64,000 nt of DNA from Boseongicola sp. H5. Its GTDB lineage: Bacteria; Pseudomonadota; Alphaproteobacteria; Rhodobacterales; Rhodobacteraceae. The notes below the pieces were generated by a model. It searched no databases, was not told where the DNA came from, and saw only the letters and a program-made list of their open reading frames with translations. The translations under genes were made by a program, and so were the position numbers. Location of the stretch: NCBI GenBank assembly GCA_020622165.1, contig JACNMN010000002.1, forward strand, positions 522,996 through 586,995, written 5' to 3'. This document shows positions 54,080 to 63,831 of the stretch, piece by piece. The first letter of the stretch is position 1. The number at the start of each line of letters is the position of its first letter.

Positions 54080-55813
54080 ATGAAACCAACCACGAGACTT
54101 TTGCTGTCCTCCGCCGCGATGGCGCTGGCGCTGACCGGCATGGCCCCCGCGCAGGAGGTGGCCCGGGAGGATACGGTGATTTTCGATCTGGACCGGACCA
54201 TCCGAGACCCGGAGAATTTCAACTGGTTCACCTCGGGCACCAAACGCCAGCACGGCGCGCATCAGGCGATGTGGGAGCCGCTGTTCATCCTGAATTACGA
54301 AACCGGCGAGATGGACCCGTGGCTGGCGACGGCGATGGAGCCGAACGAGGATTTCAGCGAGTGGACGCTGAGCCTGCGCGAGGGCGTGGAATGGTCCGAC
54401 GGGGAGGCGTTCAATGCCGATGACGTGGTGTTCACCGTCGGCATGGTTCTGGAGAACGAGGAGCTGAGCGAACGGGAAGCGGCCACGATGCGCGCGCAGG
54501 TCGCCACCGTGGAGAAGATCGACGATCTGACCGTGCGCTTCACGCTGAACAGCCCCAACCCGCGGTTCCATGTGGAGAATTTCGGGGTGCGGATCTTCGG
54601 CTCCTTCCTGATCATGCCCGAGCATGTCTGGGCCGGAGAGGACCCCGCCACCTTCGCCTTCTATCCACCGATCGGCACCGGGCCCTATAGCTACAGTTCG
54701 GCCGACACCAACCGCGCGATCTGGGACCGGAACGACAACTGGTGGGGTGCGGCGACCGGCTTCATGGACCTGCCCGAGCCCGCGCGGCTGATCTGGCTGG
54801 AGACCGGCGGCGAGGAAAGCCGGGCACAGCTGATGCTGGCCAACCAGATGGATATCGCCCATTCGGTCTCCATCGGGACATTCGAGGCGATCCAGGCCCA
54901 GAACCCCAACGTGATCTCGTGGCATGACGGCTATCCGTTCGCGTGGCCGGACCCCTGCGCGCGGCAGTTGGAGATCAACACCACCGTCGCCCCGTGGGAC
55001 GACCCGGCGATGCGCCGTGCCGTGGGGCTGATCATCGACCGGACGCAGATCGTCAACATCGCCTATGAGGGCACCACCGTGCCGTCATCGACCATGTTCG
55101 CCGAATACGGCTCCATGCGGCCCTTCATCGGCGCCGTGGTCGCGGCCGGGCACGGCCTGCCCGCAACCGGCGATGCGGAGGCCGCGCAGGCCCTGATCGA
55201 GGCGGCGGGCTACACGATGGGATCCGACGGGATCTACGAGAGGGACGGCGAGGATCTGGCCGTGTCGATCCATGTGAACTCGGCCTCCACCGAATACACG
55301 CGGACCATCGACATGGTGGTGGAGCAACTGAATCGGGCGGGCATCAACGCCCGATCGGTGCCGGTGGAAAACGGCGTGTTCTGGGGCGAGGTGCTGCCGT
55401 TCGGCGCCTTTGAGATGTCCTATAGCTGGCTGTCCTGCGGGTCGGTGAACGAGCCATGGACCTCGATGAGCCGGTACACCACCGCCTCGGTCGTGCCGGT
55501 GGGCGAGCGCAGCCCCGGGTTCAACAACACCGCCCGGTGGGATGGCGACGCCGCCGCGGCCTATACCGCGATCGTGGACGAGATGGGCACGATGGCGCTG
55601 GACGATCCGGCCCTGCCGGGGATGGTGGCCGAGGCCTATGGCCATCTGGCCGGGGAACTGCCGTTCATCCCGCTGGTGCAGGCGGCCAAGCTGATCCCGA
55701 TGAACACCACCTACTGGACGGGCTGGCCCACGGCGGAGAACAACTACAACCATCCGGCCTTCTGGTGGAACCACACCCATCAGATCATCCACAATCTGGA
55801 ACGCGCGGAGTAA
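54080..55813 (+). CDS. Opp/Dpp-type ABC transporter substrate-binding protein
   Basis: 577 residues: signal peptide (MKPTTRLLLSSAAMALALTGMAPAQ) and an SBP family 5 body (FNWFTSGTKRQHGAHQAMWEPL, EWTLSLREGVEWSDGEAFNADDV, FYPPIGTGPYSY). Cluster C proteins of this type bind oligopeptides, nickel or oligosaccharides such as manno- or cello-oligosaccharides. The GH38 gene downstream argues for a mannose-containing ligand. GGGAGAAGACGA precedes the ATG. First gene of the importer set. Confidence 0.9.
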   Translation: MKPTTRLLLSSAAMALALTGMAPAQEVAREDTVIFDLDRTIRDPENFNWFTSGTKRQHGAHQAMWEPLFILNYETGEMDPWLATAMEPNEDFSEWTLSLREGVEWSDGEAFNADDVVFTVGMVLENEELSEREAATMRAQVATVEKIDDLTVRFTLNSPNPRFHVENFGVRIFGSFLIMPEHVWAGEDPATFAFYPPIGTGPYSYSSADTNRAIWDRNDNWWGAATGFMDLPEPARLIWLETGGEESRAQLMLANQMDIAHSVSIGTFEAIQAQNPNVISWHDGYPFAWPDPCARQLEINTTVAPWDDPAMRRAVGLIIDRTQIVNIAYEGTTVPSSTMFAEYGSMRPFIGAVVAAGHGLPATGDAEAAQALIEAAGYTMGSDGIYERDGEDLAVSIHVNSASTEYTRTIDMVVEQLNRAGINARSVPVENGVFWGEVLPFGAFEMSYSWLSCGSVNEPWTSMSRYTTASVVPVGERSPGFNNTARWDGDAAAAYTAIVDEMGTMALDDPALPGMVAEAYGHLAGELPFIPLVQAAKLIPMNTTYWTGWPTAENNYNHPAFWWNHTHQIIHNLERAE

Positions 55814-55886
55814 CGCGCCGAGCGTGCCGCGCGCCTGCCCCCCCGGCGGGCGCGCGGCCACCCCCCGCAATCCGGGAAGGAGCCAT

Positions 55887-56900
55887 ATGATGGGCCGAAT
55901 ACCCGCCAGCTATCTGATGAACCGCGCGATCACGCTGGTGCTGACGATCGTGATCGCGGCGACGCTGATCTGGCTGATCCCGCGGCTGTCGCCGGTCGAC
56001 CCTGCCGAGATCATGCTGGGCCGGATGACCGCCGGGGCCGGTACGGTGGAAGGATCGGAGCAGATCCTCGCCACGCTGCAGGAGAGGTTCGGGCTGAACG
56101 ATCCGCTGCTCGTTCAATATGCGAAATACATGCGCAACATCCTGTTTCTGGATTTCGGCCTGTCGACCGCCTCGTTTCCCACGCCGGTTTCCACGCTGAT
56201 CGCCAATGCGCTGCCATGGACCATCGGGCTGATGCTGATCTCCATCGTGATCACCTTCCTGATCGGCAATCTGCTGGGCGCGCTGATGGTGTGGGAGCAC
56301 ACGCCGCGGCTGTGGAAGGTGGCGATCCCGGCGGCGATGGTGTTCACCTCGATCCCGCCGATCCTGTCGGGGCTGCTTCTGATGTGGATCTTCTCGGCGC
56401 AGCTTCAGTGGTTCCCGCTGACCGGCGCCTACGGGCTGACGGTGGAGCCCGGCTGGAGCTGGGATTTCGCGGGTTCGGTGCTTCATCACGGGTTTCTGCC
56501 CGCGCTGTCGATCGTTGTGGTGACGTTCGGGTTCTGGGCGCTGGGCATGCGCGGGCTGATGATCACCGTGCAGGGCGAGGATTACACGACGCTTGCCAAG
56601 GCCAAGGGCTTGCGGCCGCGCTATATCCTCTACCGCTACATGATCCGCAACGCGATCCTGCCGCAGATCACCGCCTTCGCGCTGAAGATCGGGCTGTTGA
56701 TCGCGGGACAGGTGCTGGTGGAGCGCATCTTTGCCTACAATGGCATGGGCAAGCTGCTTTACGACGCGATCCTCGATCAGGATTTCCCGGTCATCCAGGG
56801 GGTCAGTTTCGTGATCATCCTGATGACGGCGCTGGCCGTCTTCATCGTCGATCTGGTCTATCCGCTGATCGATCCGCGCATCCGGCACGAGGCGGCATGA
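55887..56900 (+). CDS. ABC transporter permease (DppB-like)
   Basis: 337 residues with six hydrophobic helices and the BPD_transp_1 coupling motif in EDYTTLAKAKGLRPRYILYRY. The N-terminal helix (ITLVLTIVIAATLIWLIPRLSPVDPAEIML) is typical of OppB/DppB. GGAAGGAG precedes tandem ATGs at 55887/55890. It forms the inner-membrane channel with the next gene, which starts 3 bases after its stop. Confidence 0.92.
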   Translation: MMGRIPASYLMNRAITLVLTIVIAATLIWLIPRLSPVDPAEIMLGRMTAGAGTVEGSEQILATLQERFGLNDPLLVQYAKYMRNILFLDFGLSTASFPTPVSTLIANALPWTIGLMLISIVITFLIGNLLGALMVWEHTPRLWKVAIPAAMVFTSIPPILSGLLLMWIFSAQLQWFPLTGAYGLTVEPGWSWDFAGSVLHHGFLPALSIVVVTFGFWALGMRGLMITVQGEDYTTLAKAKGLRPRYILYRYMIRNAILPQITAFALKIGLLIAGQVLVERIFAYNGMGKLLYDAILDQDFPVIQGVSFVIILMTALAVFIVDLVYPLIDPRIRHEAA

Positions 56901-56903
56901 GAC

Positions 56904-57848
56904 ATGGCTGATCATTCCACACCCAATGCCGCCGGCGCGCAGACGCCCGACCTGACCGCCCGGCAGATCCGGCGGATGAAGCGCTTCGACAACCCGTGGC
57001 GGAACCCCAAGCTGATCTGGGGCGCCGGTCTGCTGCTTGGCATCGTCGCCATGGGCATTCTGGGGCGGATCTTCTGGGATCCCGATCTGGTCTTCACCGG
57101 GTCGGGGCTTACGCGGCAACCGCCGGTGGGGCTGGAGAACCTGCGCGGGCAGGTCGGCACATGGGCGCATCCGCTCGGCACCGACGGGGCGGGGCGGGAC
57201 GTGCTGGCGCTGCTGATCATCGGCGCGCCCAATTCGCTGTTCGTGGGTGTGCTGGCCTCGCTGATCGGGATGAGCATCGGGATTTTCCTCGGCTTCTCGG
57301 CGGGCTTCATCCGGGGCCGCGTGGATGACGTGATCCGGGTTCTGTCGGACGTGATGATCACCATCCCCCCGCTTCTGATCCTTGTCGTCTTTCAGGCGGC
57401 CTATGGAGACATATCGCTGACCATGATGGCGATCCTGATCGCCTGCTTCGTCTGGCAGTCGCCCACGCGCCTGATCCGCGCGCAGGTGCTGTCGATGCGG
57501 GAAAGCGGCTATGTGCAGATGGCGCGGCTGTCGGGTGCGTCTACCATGCATATCATGTTCCGCGAGATGATGCCGAACCTCGTGCCCTATCTCTTCGGCT
57601 CCTTCATCGCCAATGTCACCACCTCCATCGTGACGGCCGTCGGGCTGGAGGTTCTGGGCCTTGGCCCGCAGCGCATTCCGACTCTTGGCCGCACGATCTA
57701 CGAGGCGATCAATTCCGGCGCGCTGATCCAGAACCTCTATTGGTGGTGGGGCATCCCGACGATCCTGCTGGCGCTGATGTTCATCGGGCTTCTGCTGATC
57801 AATCTGGGCCTCGACGAGGTGTCCAATCCGCGCCTGCGGAAACTGTGA
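56904..57848 (+). CDS. ABC transporter permease (DppC-like)
   Basis: 314 residues: a cytoplasmic N-terminal part (RQIRRMKRFDNPWRNPKL, OppC_N like), six hydrophobic helices, HPLGTDGAGRDVLALLIIGAPNSL and the coupling loop ESGYVQMARLSGASTMHIMFREMMPN. Pairs with the DppB-like permease. The fused ATPase gene starts 11 bases after its stop. Confidence 0.92.
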   Translation: MADHSTPNAAGAQTPDLTARQIRRMKRFDNPWRNPKLIWGAGLLLGIVAMGILGRIFWDPDLVFTGSGLTRQPPVGLENLRGQVGTWAHPLGTDGAGRDVLALLIIGAPNSLFVGVLASLIGMSIGIFLGFSAGFIRGRVDDVIRVLSDVMITIPPLLILVVFQAAYGDISLTMMAILIACFVWQSPTRLIRAQVLSMRESGYVQMARLSGASTMHIMFREMMPNLVPYLFGSFIANVTTSIVTAVGLEVLGLGPQRIPTLGRTIYEAINSGALIQNLYWWWGIPTILLALMFIGLLLINLGLDEVSNPRLRKL

Positions 57849-57859
57849 GGGAGACGGTC

Positions 57860-59596
57860 ATGAACGTGCTCGACATCAACGATCTCTCCATCGACTTTCC
57901 CACCTCCAAGGGGGTGGTTCACGCGGTCTCGCATTTCTCGCTGTCGGTCCCGAAGGGCCGCCGCGTGGGGTTCATCGGCGAATCCGGATCGGGCAAGACG
58001 ACCACCGCGCTGGCCGCGATGCGGATGCTGGCGGCGCCGGGGTTCGTCGCGGGCGGATCGATCCGGCTGAACGGGGTCGGCGGCACCGATCTGCTGGGCC
58101 TGAGCGACGAGGAGATGCGCCGCGTGCGCCTGCGCAGGATCAGCTATATCCCGCAAGGCGCGATGAATTCGCTGAACCCGGTGATGCGGGTCGAGACCCA
58201 GATCTGGGACGGGATCGTCGCCCATGAAGGCCATGTGGAGCCGGGCGAGCTGCAACGCCGGTCGCGCGAGGTTCTGGCCGGTGTGGGGCTGGAGCCCCAT
58301 GTGGGCCAGCTTTACCCCCATGAGCTTTCGGGCGGCATGAAGCAGCGGGTCTGCATCGCCATCGGCGTTTGCCTGCAACCCGATCTGATCATCGCCGACG
58401 AGCCCACCAGCGCGCTGGACGTGATCACCCAGCGCCATGTGATGCAGACCCTGCGCGAGGTGCAGGACAAGATCGGCGCCGGGCTGATCCTGATCGGTCA
58501 CGACATGGGGCTGATGGCGCAATCGGTAGACGATCTGGCCGTGATGCGGCTGGGCGAACTGGTGGAGTTCGGAGATGTGCGCCAGATCCTTGAAAACCCG
58601 CGCCATCCCTATACCAGAGAGCTGATTTCAAGCGTTCCGCTGGTGGGCGGCGACAGCTTTCTGGACAGCACGCCGCGCGCACCGGAGGTGCAGACCGACA
58701 CCGGCGCGCCGCCGCTTCTGGAATTCCGGAACGTCTCCCGCCGCTATGGGGCGGTGACGGCGCTGCATCCGATGTCGTTCCGGCTGGACGGGGCGGTGCC
58801 GCAGATCATCTCCATCGTGGGCCAGTCGGGTTCGGGCAAATCGACGATGGGCGGGCTGATGCTGGGGTTCAACACGCCGTCCACCGGGGAGGTTCTGTTC
58901 AAGGGGCAGGATATCAACGCGCTGGGCGGGGCGGCGGCGCTGACCTTCCGCAAGGAGGTTCAGGCGGTCTTTCAGGACCCCTATGCCTGTTTCAACCCGT
59001 TCTACCGGGTCAACCACGCGCTGAAATTCCCCTTCAAGCGCTTCGGGCTTGCCCGCGACGAGGCCCATGTGACCACCGCGATGGAGGAGGCCTGCGTTGC
59101 GGTGGGGCTTGATCCGTCGCTGGTGCTGAACCGCTATCCGCACCAGTTGTCGGGCGGGCAGCGGCAGCGGCTGATCGTGGCCCGGGCGCTGATGCTGTCG
59201 CCCAAGCTGCTGATCGCGGACGAGCCGGTGTCGATGGTCGATGCCAGCCTGCGCGCGACGATCCTGAAAAACATCCATGACCTGAAGGACAAGCACGGCA
59301 TCTCGATCCTGTATATCACCCATGATCTGGCCACGGCCTATCATGTGAGCGATTACGTGATGGTGCTTTATCACGGCCATGTGGTGGAGGCGGGCCCGCC
59401 GAAGGAGGTGATCGGCCACCCGCAGCATGCCTATACGCGGCTGCTGATCGACTCGATCCCCTGGCCGGACATGGATCGCGACTGGGGCTCGGCCGCCGAT
59501 GCGCGCGCCGATCTGGAAGAGCTGGACCGGATCAGCCAGCGGCCCGAAACCGTGTATCGCGGCGATGTGCCGGGATTTCATCTGGCGCAGGCCTAG
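57860..59596 (+). CDS. Fused two-domain ABC transporter ATPase (DppD-DppF type)
   Basis: 578 residues with two nucleotide-binding domains in tandem. First domain (about 5-265): Walker A GESGSGKTT, LSGGMKQRVCIAIG, LIIADEPTSALDV. Second (about 290-550): GQSGSGKST, LSGGQRQRLIVARA, LLIADEPVSMVDA. The two halves correspond to separate DppD and DppF proteins in other bacteria. GGGAGACGG precedes the ATG. It powers the importer encoded just upstream; the mannosidase gene follows after 4 bases. Confidence 0.93.
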   Translation: MNVLDINDLSIDFPTSKGVVHAVSHFSLSVPKGRRVGFIGESGSGKTTTALAAMRMLAAPGFVAGGSIRLNGVGGTDLLGLSDEEMRRVRLRRISYIPQGAMNSLNPVMRVETQIWDGIVAHEGHVEPGELQRRSREVLAGVGLEPHVGQLYPHELSGGMKQRVCIAIGVCLQPDLIIADEPTSALDVITQRHVMQTLREVQDKIGAGLILIGHDMGLMAQSVDDLAVMRLGELVEFGDVRQILENPRHPYTRELISSVPLVGGDSFLDSTPRAPEVQTDTGAPPLLEFRNVSRRYGAVTALHPMSFRLDGAVPQIISIVGQSGSGKSTMGGLMLGFNTPSTGEVLFKGQDINALGGAAALTFRKEVQAVFQDPYACFNPFYRVNHALKFPFKRFGLARDEAHVTTAMEEACVAVGLDPSLVLNRYPHQLSGGQRQRLIVARALMLSPKLLIADEPVSMVDASLRATILKNIHDLKDKHGISILYITHDLATAYHVSDYVMVLYHGHVVEAGPPKEVIGHPQHAYTRLLIDSIPWPDMDRDWGSAADARADLEELDRISQRPETVYRGDVPGFHLAQA

Positions 59597-59600
59597 ACGG

Positions 59601-62600
59601 ATGACCCACAGCCTGCGCCTGACCGCAGACAAGATCGCGCAGCGGCTGCGCCTGATCCGGGCCAAGGAGGCGCGCGCGCGGGTGCCGATCGACCGGTTCG
59701 TGATGGAAACCCTGCCCGATGCGGCGGCAATGCCCGATACCGGCGTGATGGCCTGCGCGGCGGAGGGGCCGGTGCTGGACTGGCACAGCTACTGGGGCGG
59801 GCAGGATCTGCATTTCGTGCTGCGCTCGCGGTTCACCGTGCCGGAGGGCTGGACGCATCCGGCGCTGCATCTGCCGCTGGGCGTTGCGGGCGATATCTTC
59901 ACCCATCCCGAGGCGCTGGTGTACGTGGACGGGCGGCCCGTCGCCTCGGCCGACCGGTATCACCATACGATCGATCTGGCCCCCGGGCTGGCCGACGGGC
60001 AGCCTCACGACCTGCTCTTGCATGGCTGGACCGGGCTGACCGGGTGGCCGCCCGACCCCACTGACCGGTCGCAACTGTTCATGCGCGACTGCGCGGTGGT
60101 GGATCTGGACCCGGCCCTGCAGGAGTTCGTGACCCTGGCGGAGGTGGCGCTGGAGGTGGCGCGCGAGCTGCATGACGACCGCCCCGAGAAACACGGGCTG
60201 CTGAGCACGCTGGACGGCGCGTTTCTGGAGCTGGACACGCGCGACCCGATGGCGGAGGCGTTTCGCGCCTCGGTCCCCGCCGCGCTGGCCCGGCTTGCCG
60301 AGGGGATCGCGCGGGCGGGCGCGCCGCTCGATGTCCGCCTGCACGGGATCGGGCATGCGCATATGGATGTGGCCTATCTGTGGCCCATCGACCAGATCCG
60401 GCAGAAGAATGCCCGCACCTATGCCAATGTGCTGCGCCTGATGGAGAAGCATCCGGAGTTCATCTTCTCCCACTCGCAGCCGCAGCTTTACGCGTGGACC
60501 GAGACCGATTTCCCCGAGATGTTCGCCGCGATCAAGGCCCGCGTGGCCGAGGGGCGGTGGGAGGTTCTGGGCGGCATGTGGGTGGAGCCGGATGCGAACA
60601 TGCCGGGATCGGAGGCGTTGGTGCGCCAGATCATGCTGGCACGCGCCTGGGTACGCGCGCATCTGGGACCCGGCGCGGAGACGCCGGTGTTGTGGCTGCC
60701 CGACACGTTCGGCTTTCCCGCCTGTCTGCCGCAGCTGATGAAACAGGCCGGGCTGAAATGGTTTGTCACCAACAAGGTGAACTGGAACCAGTACAACCAG
60801 ATGCCCTCCTCCACCACCTGGTGGGAGGGGATCGACGGCAGCCGGGTGCTGGCGCAGTTTCTGACCACCCCGCGGGAGGTCCAGCATCTGCCCTTCCCCA
60901 CCAATTACAAATCCGACCTGAGCGCGGCCGAGGTGCTGGGGACCTGGCGGCGGAGCACCTCGAAGGACGGCGTGCACGATCTGATGATCTGCTATGGCTA
61001 CGGCGATGGCGGCGGCGGGCCGACCGACGGGCTGATCCGCAAGGCGCGGGCCTATCGCGCGATCCCCGGCGCGCCGCGGCTGACCCCCGGCACCGTGAAG
61101 GGCTATTTCGAGACGATCGAGGCGCTGCCGGGCCGGTTGCCGGTCTGGCGGGGGGAGTTCTATCTGGAGGGGCACCGGGGTGTGCTGACCTCCCAGGGGT
61201 GGATCAAGCGCGCCAACCGACAGGCGGAGGCGCTGCTTCACGATGCGGAGTTTCTGGCCGCGCTGGCGGTGCTGGCGGGCCACGACGCCCCCGACCTGTC
61301 CGAAGCGTGGCGGCTTTTGCTGCTGAACCAGTTCCACGACATCCTGACCGGCACGTCGATCCCGGAGGTGTTCGTCGATGCCCGCAAGGATCACGCAAGG
61401 ATCCGCGACCTGGCGGGCGCGGCGCTGCGGCAGGCCGCCCGCCGGCTTGGCCCGGGCGCGGAAGAAACCGGGACCGGGGCGGGGTATCTGCTGGTCGATG
61501 GCGCGCCCTTGCCCGCGCCGCGCCAGATCGTTCTGGACGGTATGGAAGGCGCGGTGGATGCGGCGACGGGCACGCCCCTGCCCTGCCAGCGGGTGGCGGA
61601 CGGGCTGCTCGTCTCGCTGCCGGCGGCGGGGGGCTATCGGCTGACCCCGGTGCGGCCCGGCCCGGCCGCGCGCGTGGAGGAGACGGGGCTCACCGTGTCG
61701 GAGGCGGGCGGCTGGTTCACCATGGAAAACCGCTTTCTCCGCCTCAGGATCGGCCCGGACGGGATGCTGCACGGCATCCGCGACCGGCAGGCCGACCGCG
61801 AGGTCCTGCGCGAGGGCGCGCGGGGCAATCAGCTTCAGGCCTTCGAGGACCGGCCGATTTCATGGGACGCCTGGGATATCGACATCTTCTTCGAGGAACG
61901 TGGCGAGGTGGTGGCGGACCTGACCCGGCTGGAGATCGTCGAGACCGGCCCGCTGCGCGCGGTCATCGCGCTGGAACGGCGCTGGCGGCAAAGCGTGATC
62001 CGCCAGCGCATCGTGTTGCGCCATGACAGCCGCCGGATCGATTTCGAGACGGATGTGGACTGGAACGAGACCCATTTCCTTCTGAAAGCCGCGTTTCCGG
62101 TGGCGATCCGTGCGGCGCAGGCGACCTATGACATCCAGTGGGGCCAGATCGAGCGGCCCACCCACCGCAACACCTCCTGGGACGCGGCGCGGTTCGAGGT
62201 ACCGGCGCAGAAATGGGCCGATCTCGGCGAGGCGGGATACGGCGTGGCCCTGCTGAATGACGGGAAATACGGCTATGACGTGCAGGACGACGTGCTGCGC
62301 CTGTCGCTGATCAAATCGGCCACCATGCCCGACAGCGGATCGGATCAGGGGCATCACCGCTTCACCTACGCGCTGCTGCCGCATCCGGGCGACTGGCGCG
62401 ACCATGTCCCGGCGGAGGCCTATGCGCTGAACCATCCGCTGCGGGTTCTGCCGCTGCCGGGCGGCAGTACCGCGCGGATGCCGGTCAGCAGCGCGGCGCC
62501 CAATGTGGTTCTGGAGACGCTGAAACCGGCAGAGGACGGGCGCGGCGTGATCCTGCGGCTCTACGAGGGCCATTGCCGGCGCGGGCCGGTGGTGCTGGAC

Positions 62601-62738
62601 CTGGACGCCACGATCGGCGCGGTCGAGCGCTGCGGCCTGCTGGAGGAGGAGTGCGAGCCGCTCCCGCTGGCCGGTGGCCGGGTGGAACTGACCCTGCGGC
62701 CCTATGAGATCGTGACCCTGCGGCTGATCGCCGGATGA
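59601..62738 (+). CDS. Glycoside hydrolase family 38 alpha-mannosidase
   Basis: 1045 residues. Zinc and catalytic residues: His252, His254, Asp256 (IGHAHMDVAYLWPI), Asp368 nucleophile (LPDTFGFPACLPQ), and His in NQFHDILTGTSIPE. VLGGMWVEPDANMPGSEAL is also conserved. The C-terminal half holds the beta-sandwich domains. There is no signal peptide, so it should act in the cytoplasm on imported substrate. The ATG at 59601 lies 4 bases after the ATPase stop; the open frame further upstream is a shadow. Confidence 0.93.
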   Translation: MTHSLRLTADKIAQRLRLIRAKEARARVPIDRFVMETLPDAAAMPDTGVMACAAEGPVLDWHSYWGGQDLHFVLRSRFTVPEGWTHPALHLPLGVAGDIFTHPEALVYVDGRPVASADRYHHTIDLAPGLADGQPHDLLLHGWTGLTGWPPDPTDRSQLFMRDCAVVDLDPALQEFVTLAEVALEVARELHDDRPEKHGLLSTLDGAFLELDTRDPMAEAFRASVPAALARLAEGIARAGAPLDVRLHGIGHAHMDVAYLWPIDQIRQKNARTYANVLRLMEKHPEFIFSHSQPQLYAWTETDFPEMFAAIKARVAEGRWEVLGGMWVEPDANMPGSEALVRQIMLARAWVRAHLGPGAETPVLWLPDTFGFPACLPQLMKQAGLKWFVTNKVNWNQYNQMPSSTTWWEGIDGSRVLAQFLTTPREVQHLPFPTNYKSDLSAAEVLGTWRRSTSKDGVHDLMICYGYGDGGGGPTDGLIRKARAYRAIPGAPRLTPGTVKGYFETIEALPGRLPVWRGEFYLEGHRGVLTSQGWIKRANRQAEALLHDAEFLAALAVLAGHDAPDLSEAWRLLLLNQFHDILTGTSIPEVFVDARKDHARIRDLAGAALRQAARRLGPGAEETGTGAGYLLVDGAPLPAPRQIVLDGMEGAVDAATGTPLPCQRVADGLLVSLPAAGGYRLTPVRPGPAARVEETGLTVSEAGGWFTMENRFLRLRIGPDGMLHGIRDRQADREVLREGARGNQLQAFEDRPISWDAWDIDIFFEERGEVVADLTRLEIVETGPLRAVIALERRWRQSVIRQRIVLRHDSRRIDFETDVDWNETHFLLKAAFPVAIRAAQATYDIQWGQIERPTHRNTSWDAARFEVPAQKWADLGEAGYGVALLNDGKYGYDVQDDVLRLSLIKSATMPDSGSDQGHHRFTYALLPHPGDWRDHVPAEAYALNHPLRVLPLPGGSTARMPVSSAAPNVVLETLKPAEDGRGVILRLYEGHCRRGPVVLDLDATIGAVERCGLLEEECEPLPLAGGRVELTLRPYEIVTLRLIAG

Positions 62739-62744
62739 ACGCGG

Positions 62745-62766
62745 GGCCGCGCCCCCCGGCGCGGCC
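62745..62766 (+). terminator. Hairpin after the alpha-mannosidase gene
   Basis: GGCCGCGCC and GGCGCGGCC form a perfect 9-bp stem around CCCC, beginning 6 bases after the stop codon. No U-run follows, but the strength and position suggest it ends the importer-mannosidase operon or protects its 3' end. The following 220 bases up to 62984 hold no recognised gene. Confidence 0.6.
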
Positions 62767-62983
62767 GATCAGGGGAGACGGGCCGCTCCCCGGCGCTCGG
62801 ACGGAACGGCCCCGGCGTGAAACGCGGCGGATGGGCGCGCCTGCTCCGCATGTCCGATGGCGGTATCGTCCGGCAGGCGGCTGTGTGGGGCTTGGGGGCC
62901 GAATCCGAGGTCGGCTTTGAGCCCATGTTGACCTCACTTCGCGATGCAGCCAATGTCGGCTTTTTAGGTTCCAGGGTTGTCGG

Positions 62984-63574
62984 ATGGGTTCACAGAGTTT
63001 CAGCACCGGATATGTTGCCGCGTTGGTGTCGGCGTTTTGGATTTGGAGTAATCCTATTCAAGCACAGAGTTTGGTCCAAGACTTTGAGCATCTTTTTGAG
63101 CGTTGCCGCATTTACGTCGAAACAAATTCGGCTTTTGATAGCGGAGGTCTTCAGAGGCGTGATGTAGCAGATAATCACGCACGTGATTGGGGCGTGTCTT
63201 CGGCACAGACGGGTTGGTTCTCACCGGGGTCAGATTTGTACGTTGTTCTCACTGAATGGACTTCTGAAGACGGTACTGTACGGCACCTTTGTAGTGTTAG
63301 ACTTGCCGAAGAGTATTTTTTGCTGGGGCCAGTTGATCAAGCGCTGCTACTTCGACGGTTTCTGTTGAAGCAAGTAGAGTTAATCAGTGCCGGGACTCAC
63401 GAGATCGACAGGATGCTTTCGCCAATACCGCCTGTCGTAAACGCCGGATTCCTTCTGTTGGACAGGAACCCAAACGGGTGCATCGTAAGTAATAGCTTTG
63501 CATTCTCGCCGGACGGATCGTTCTTCTCGGCAACGTCGGGGGAAAAAGCAGTGGAGCGCTGCGAAGCGAATTAG
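62984..63574 (+). CDS. Orphan exported protein of unknown function
   Basis: 196 residues with a signal peptide (MGSQSFSTGYVAALVSAFWIWSNPIQA). The mature part has Cys41, a WGVSSAQTGWFSPGSDLYVVLTEW-like segment and a second Cys pair (HLCSV, NGCIVS), with a C-terminal Cys in VERCEAN. No family was recognised. The DNA is much AT-richer than the preceding operon and the codons are mixed at third positions, which suggests acquired DNA. A near-complete lack of strong ribosome-binding site leaves the start uncertain. Confidence 0.55.
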   Translation: MGSQSFSTGYVAALVSAFWIWSNPIQAQSLVQDFEHLFERCRIYVETNSAFDSGGLQRRDVADNHARDWGVSSAQTGWFSPGSDLYVVLTEWTSEDGTVRHLCSVRLAEEYFLLGPVDQALLLRRFLLKQVELISAGTHEIDRMLSPIPPVVNAGFLLLDRNPNGCIVSNSFAFSPDGSFFSATSGEKAVERCEAN

Positions 63575-63831
63575 TCGCGTGGCACCTACATTTTCGACCA
63601 GTCTCAAGCAGACATTTGACGGAAAAATTCGAAAGGCAGCTTCTCTAATCGGGCGTTTGGGTCAAGTTCATTTCATCGTTTGTTTCTGCACTCTGGGATC
63701 ACTGTCTCTCATCCGGGTCACGCTTCTCTTCGCAGTCGTTGTTGGCCCGGTTCAGTTGAGCCGCTGCACGCATGTGTCGGAATGGACGTAGAGCGCCCCG
63801 CTTCGTCTCGCGCTTGCCAGTCGCAGCAGAC

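Noticed and set aside
63498..63791. Plus-strand ORF after the orphan secreted protein
   Set aside because: It overlaps the end of that gene, has no ribosome-binding site and no protein-like pattern.
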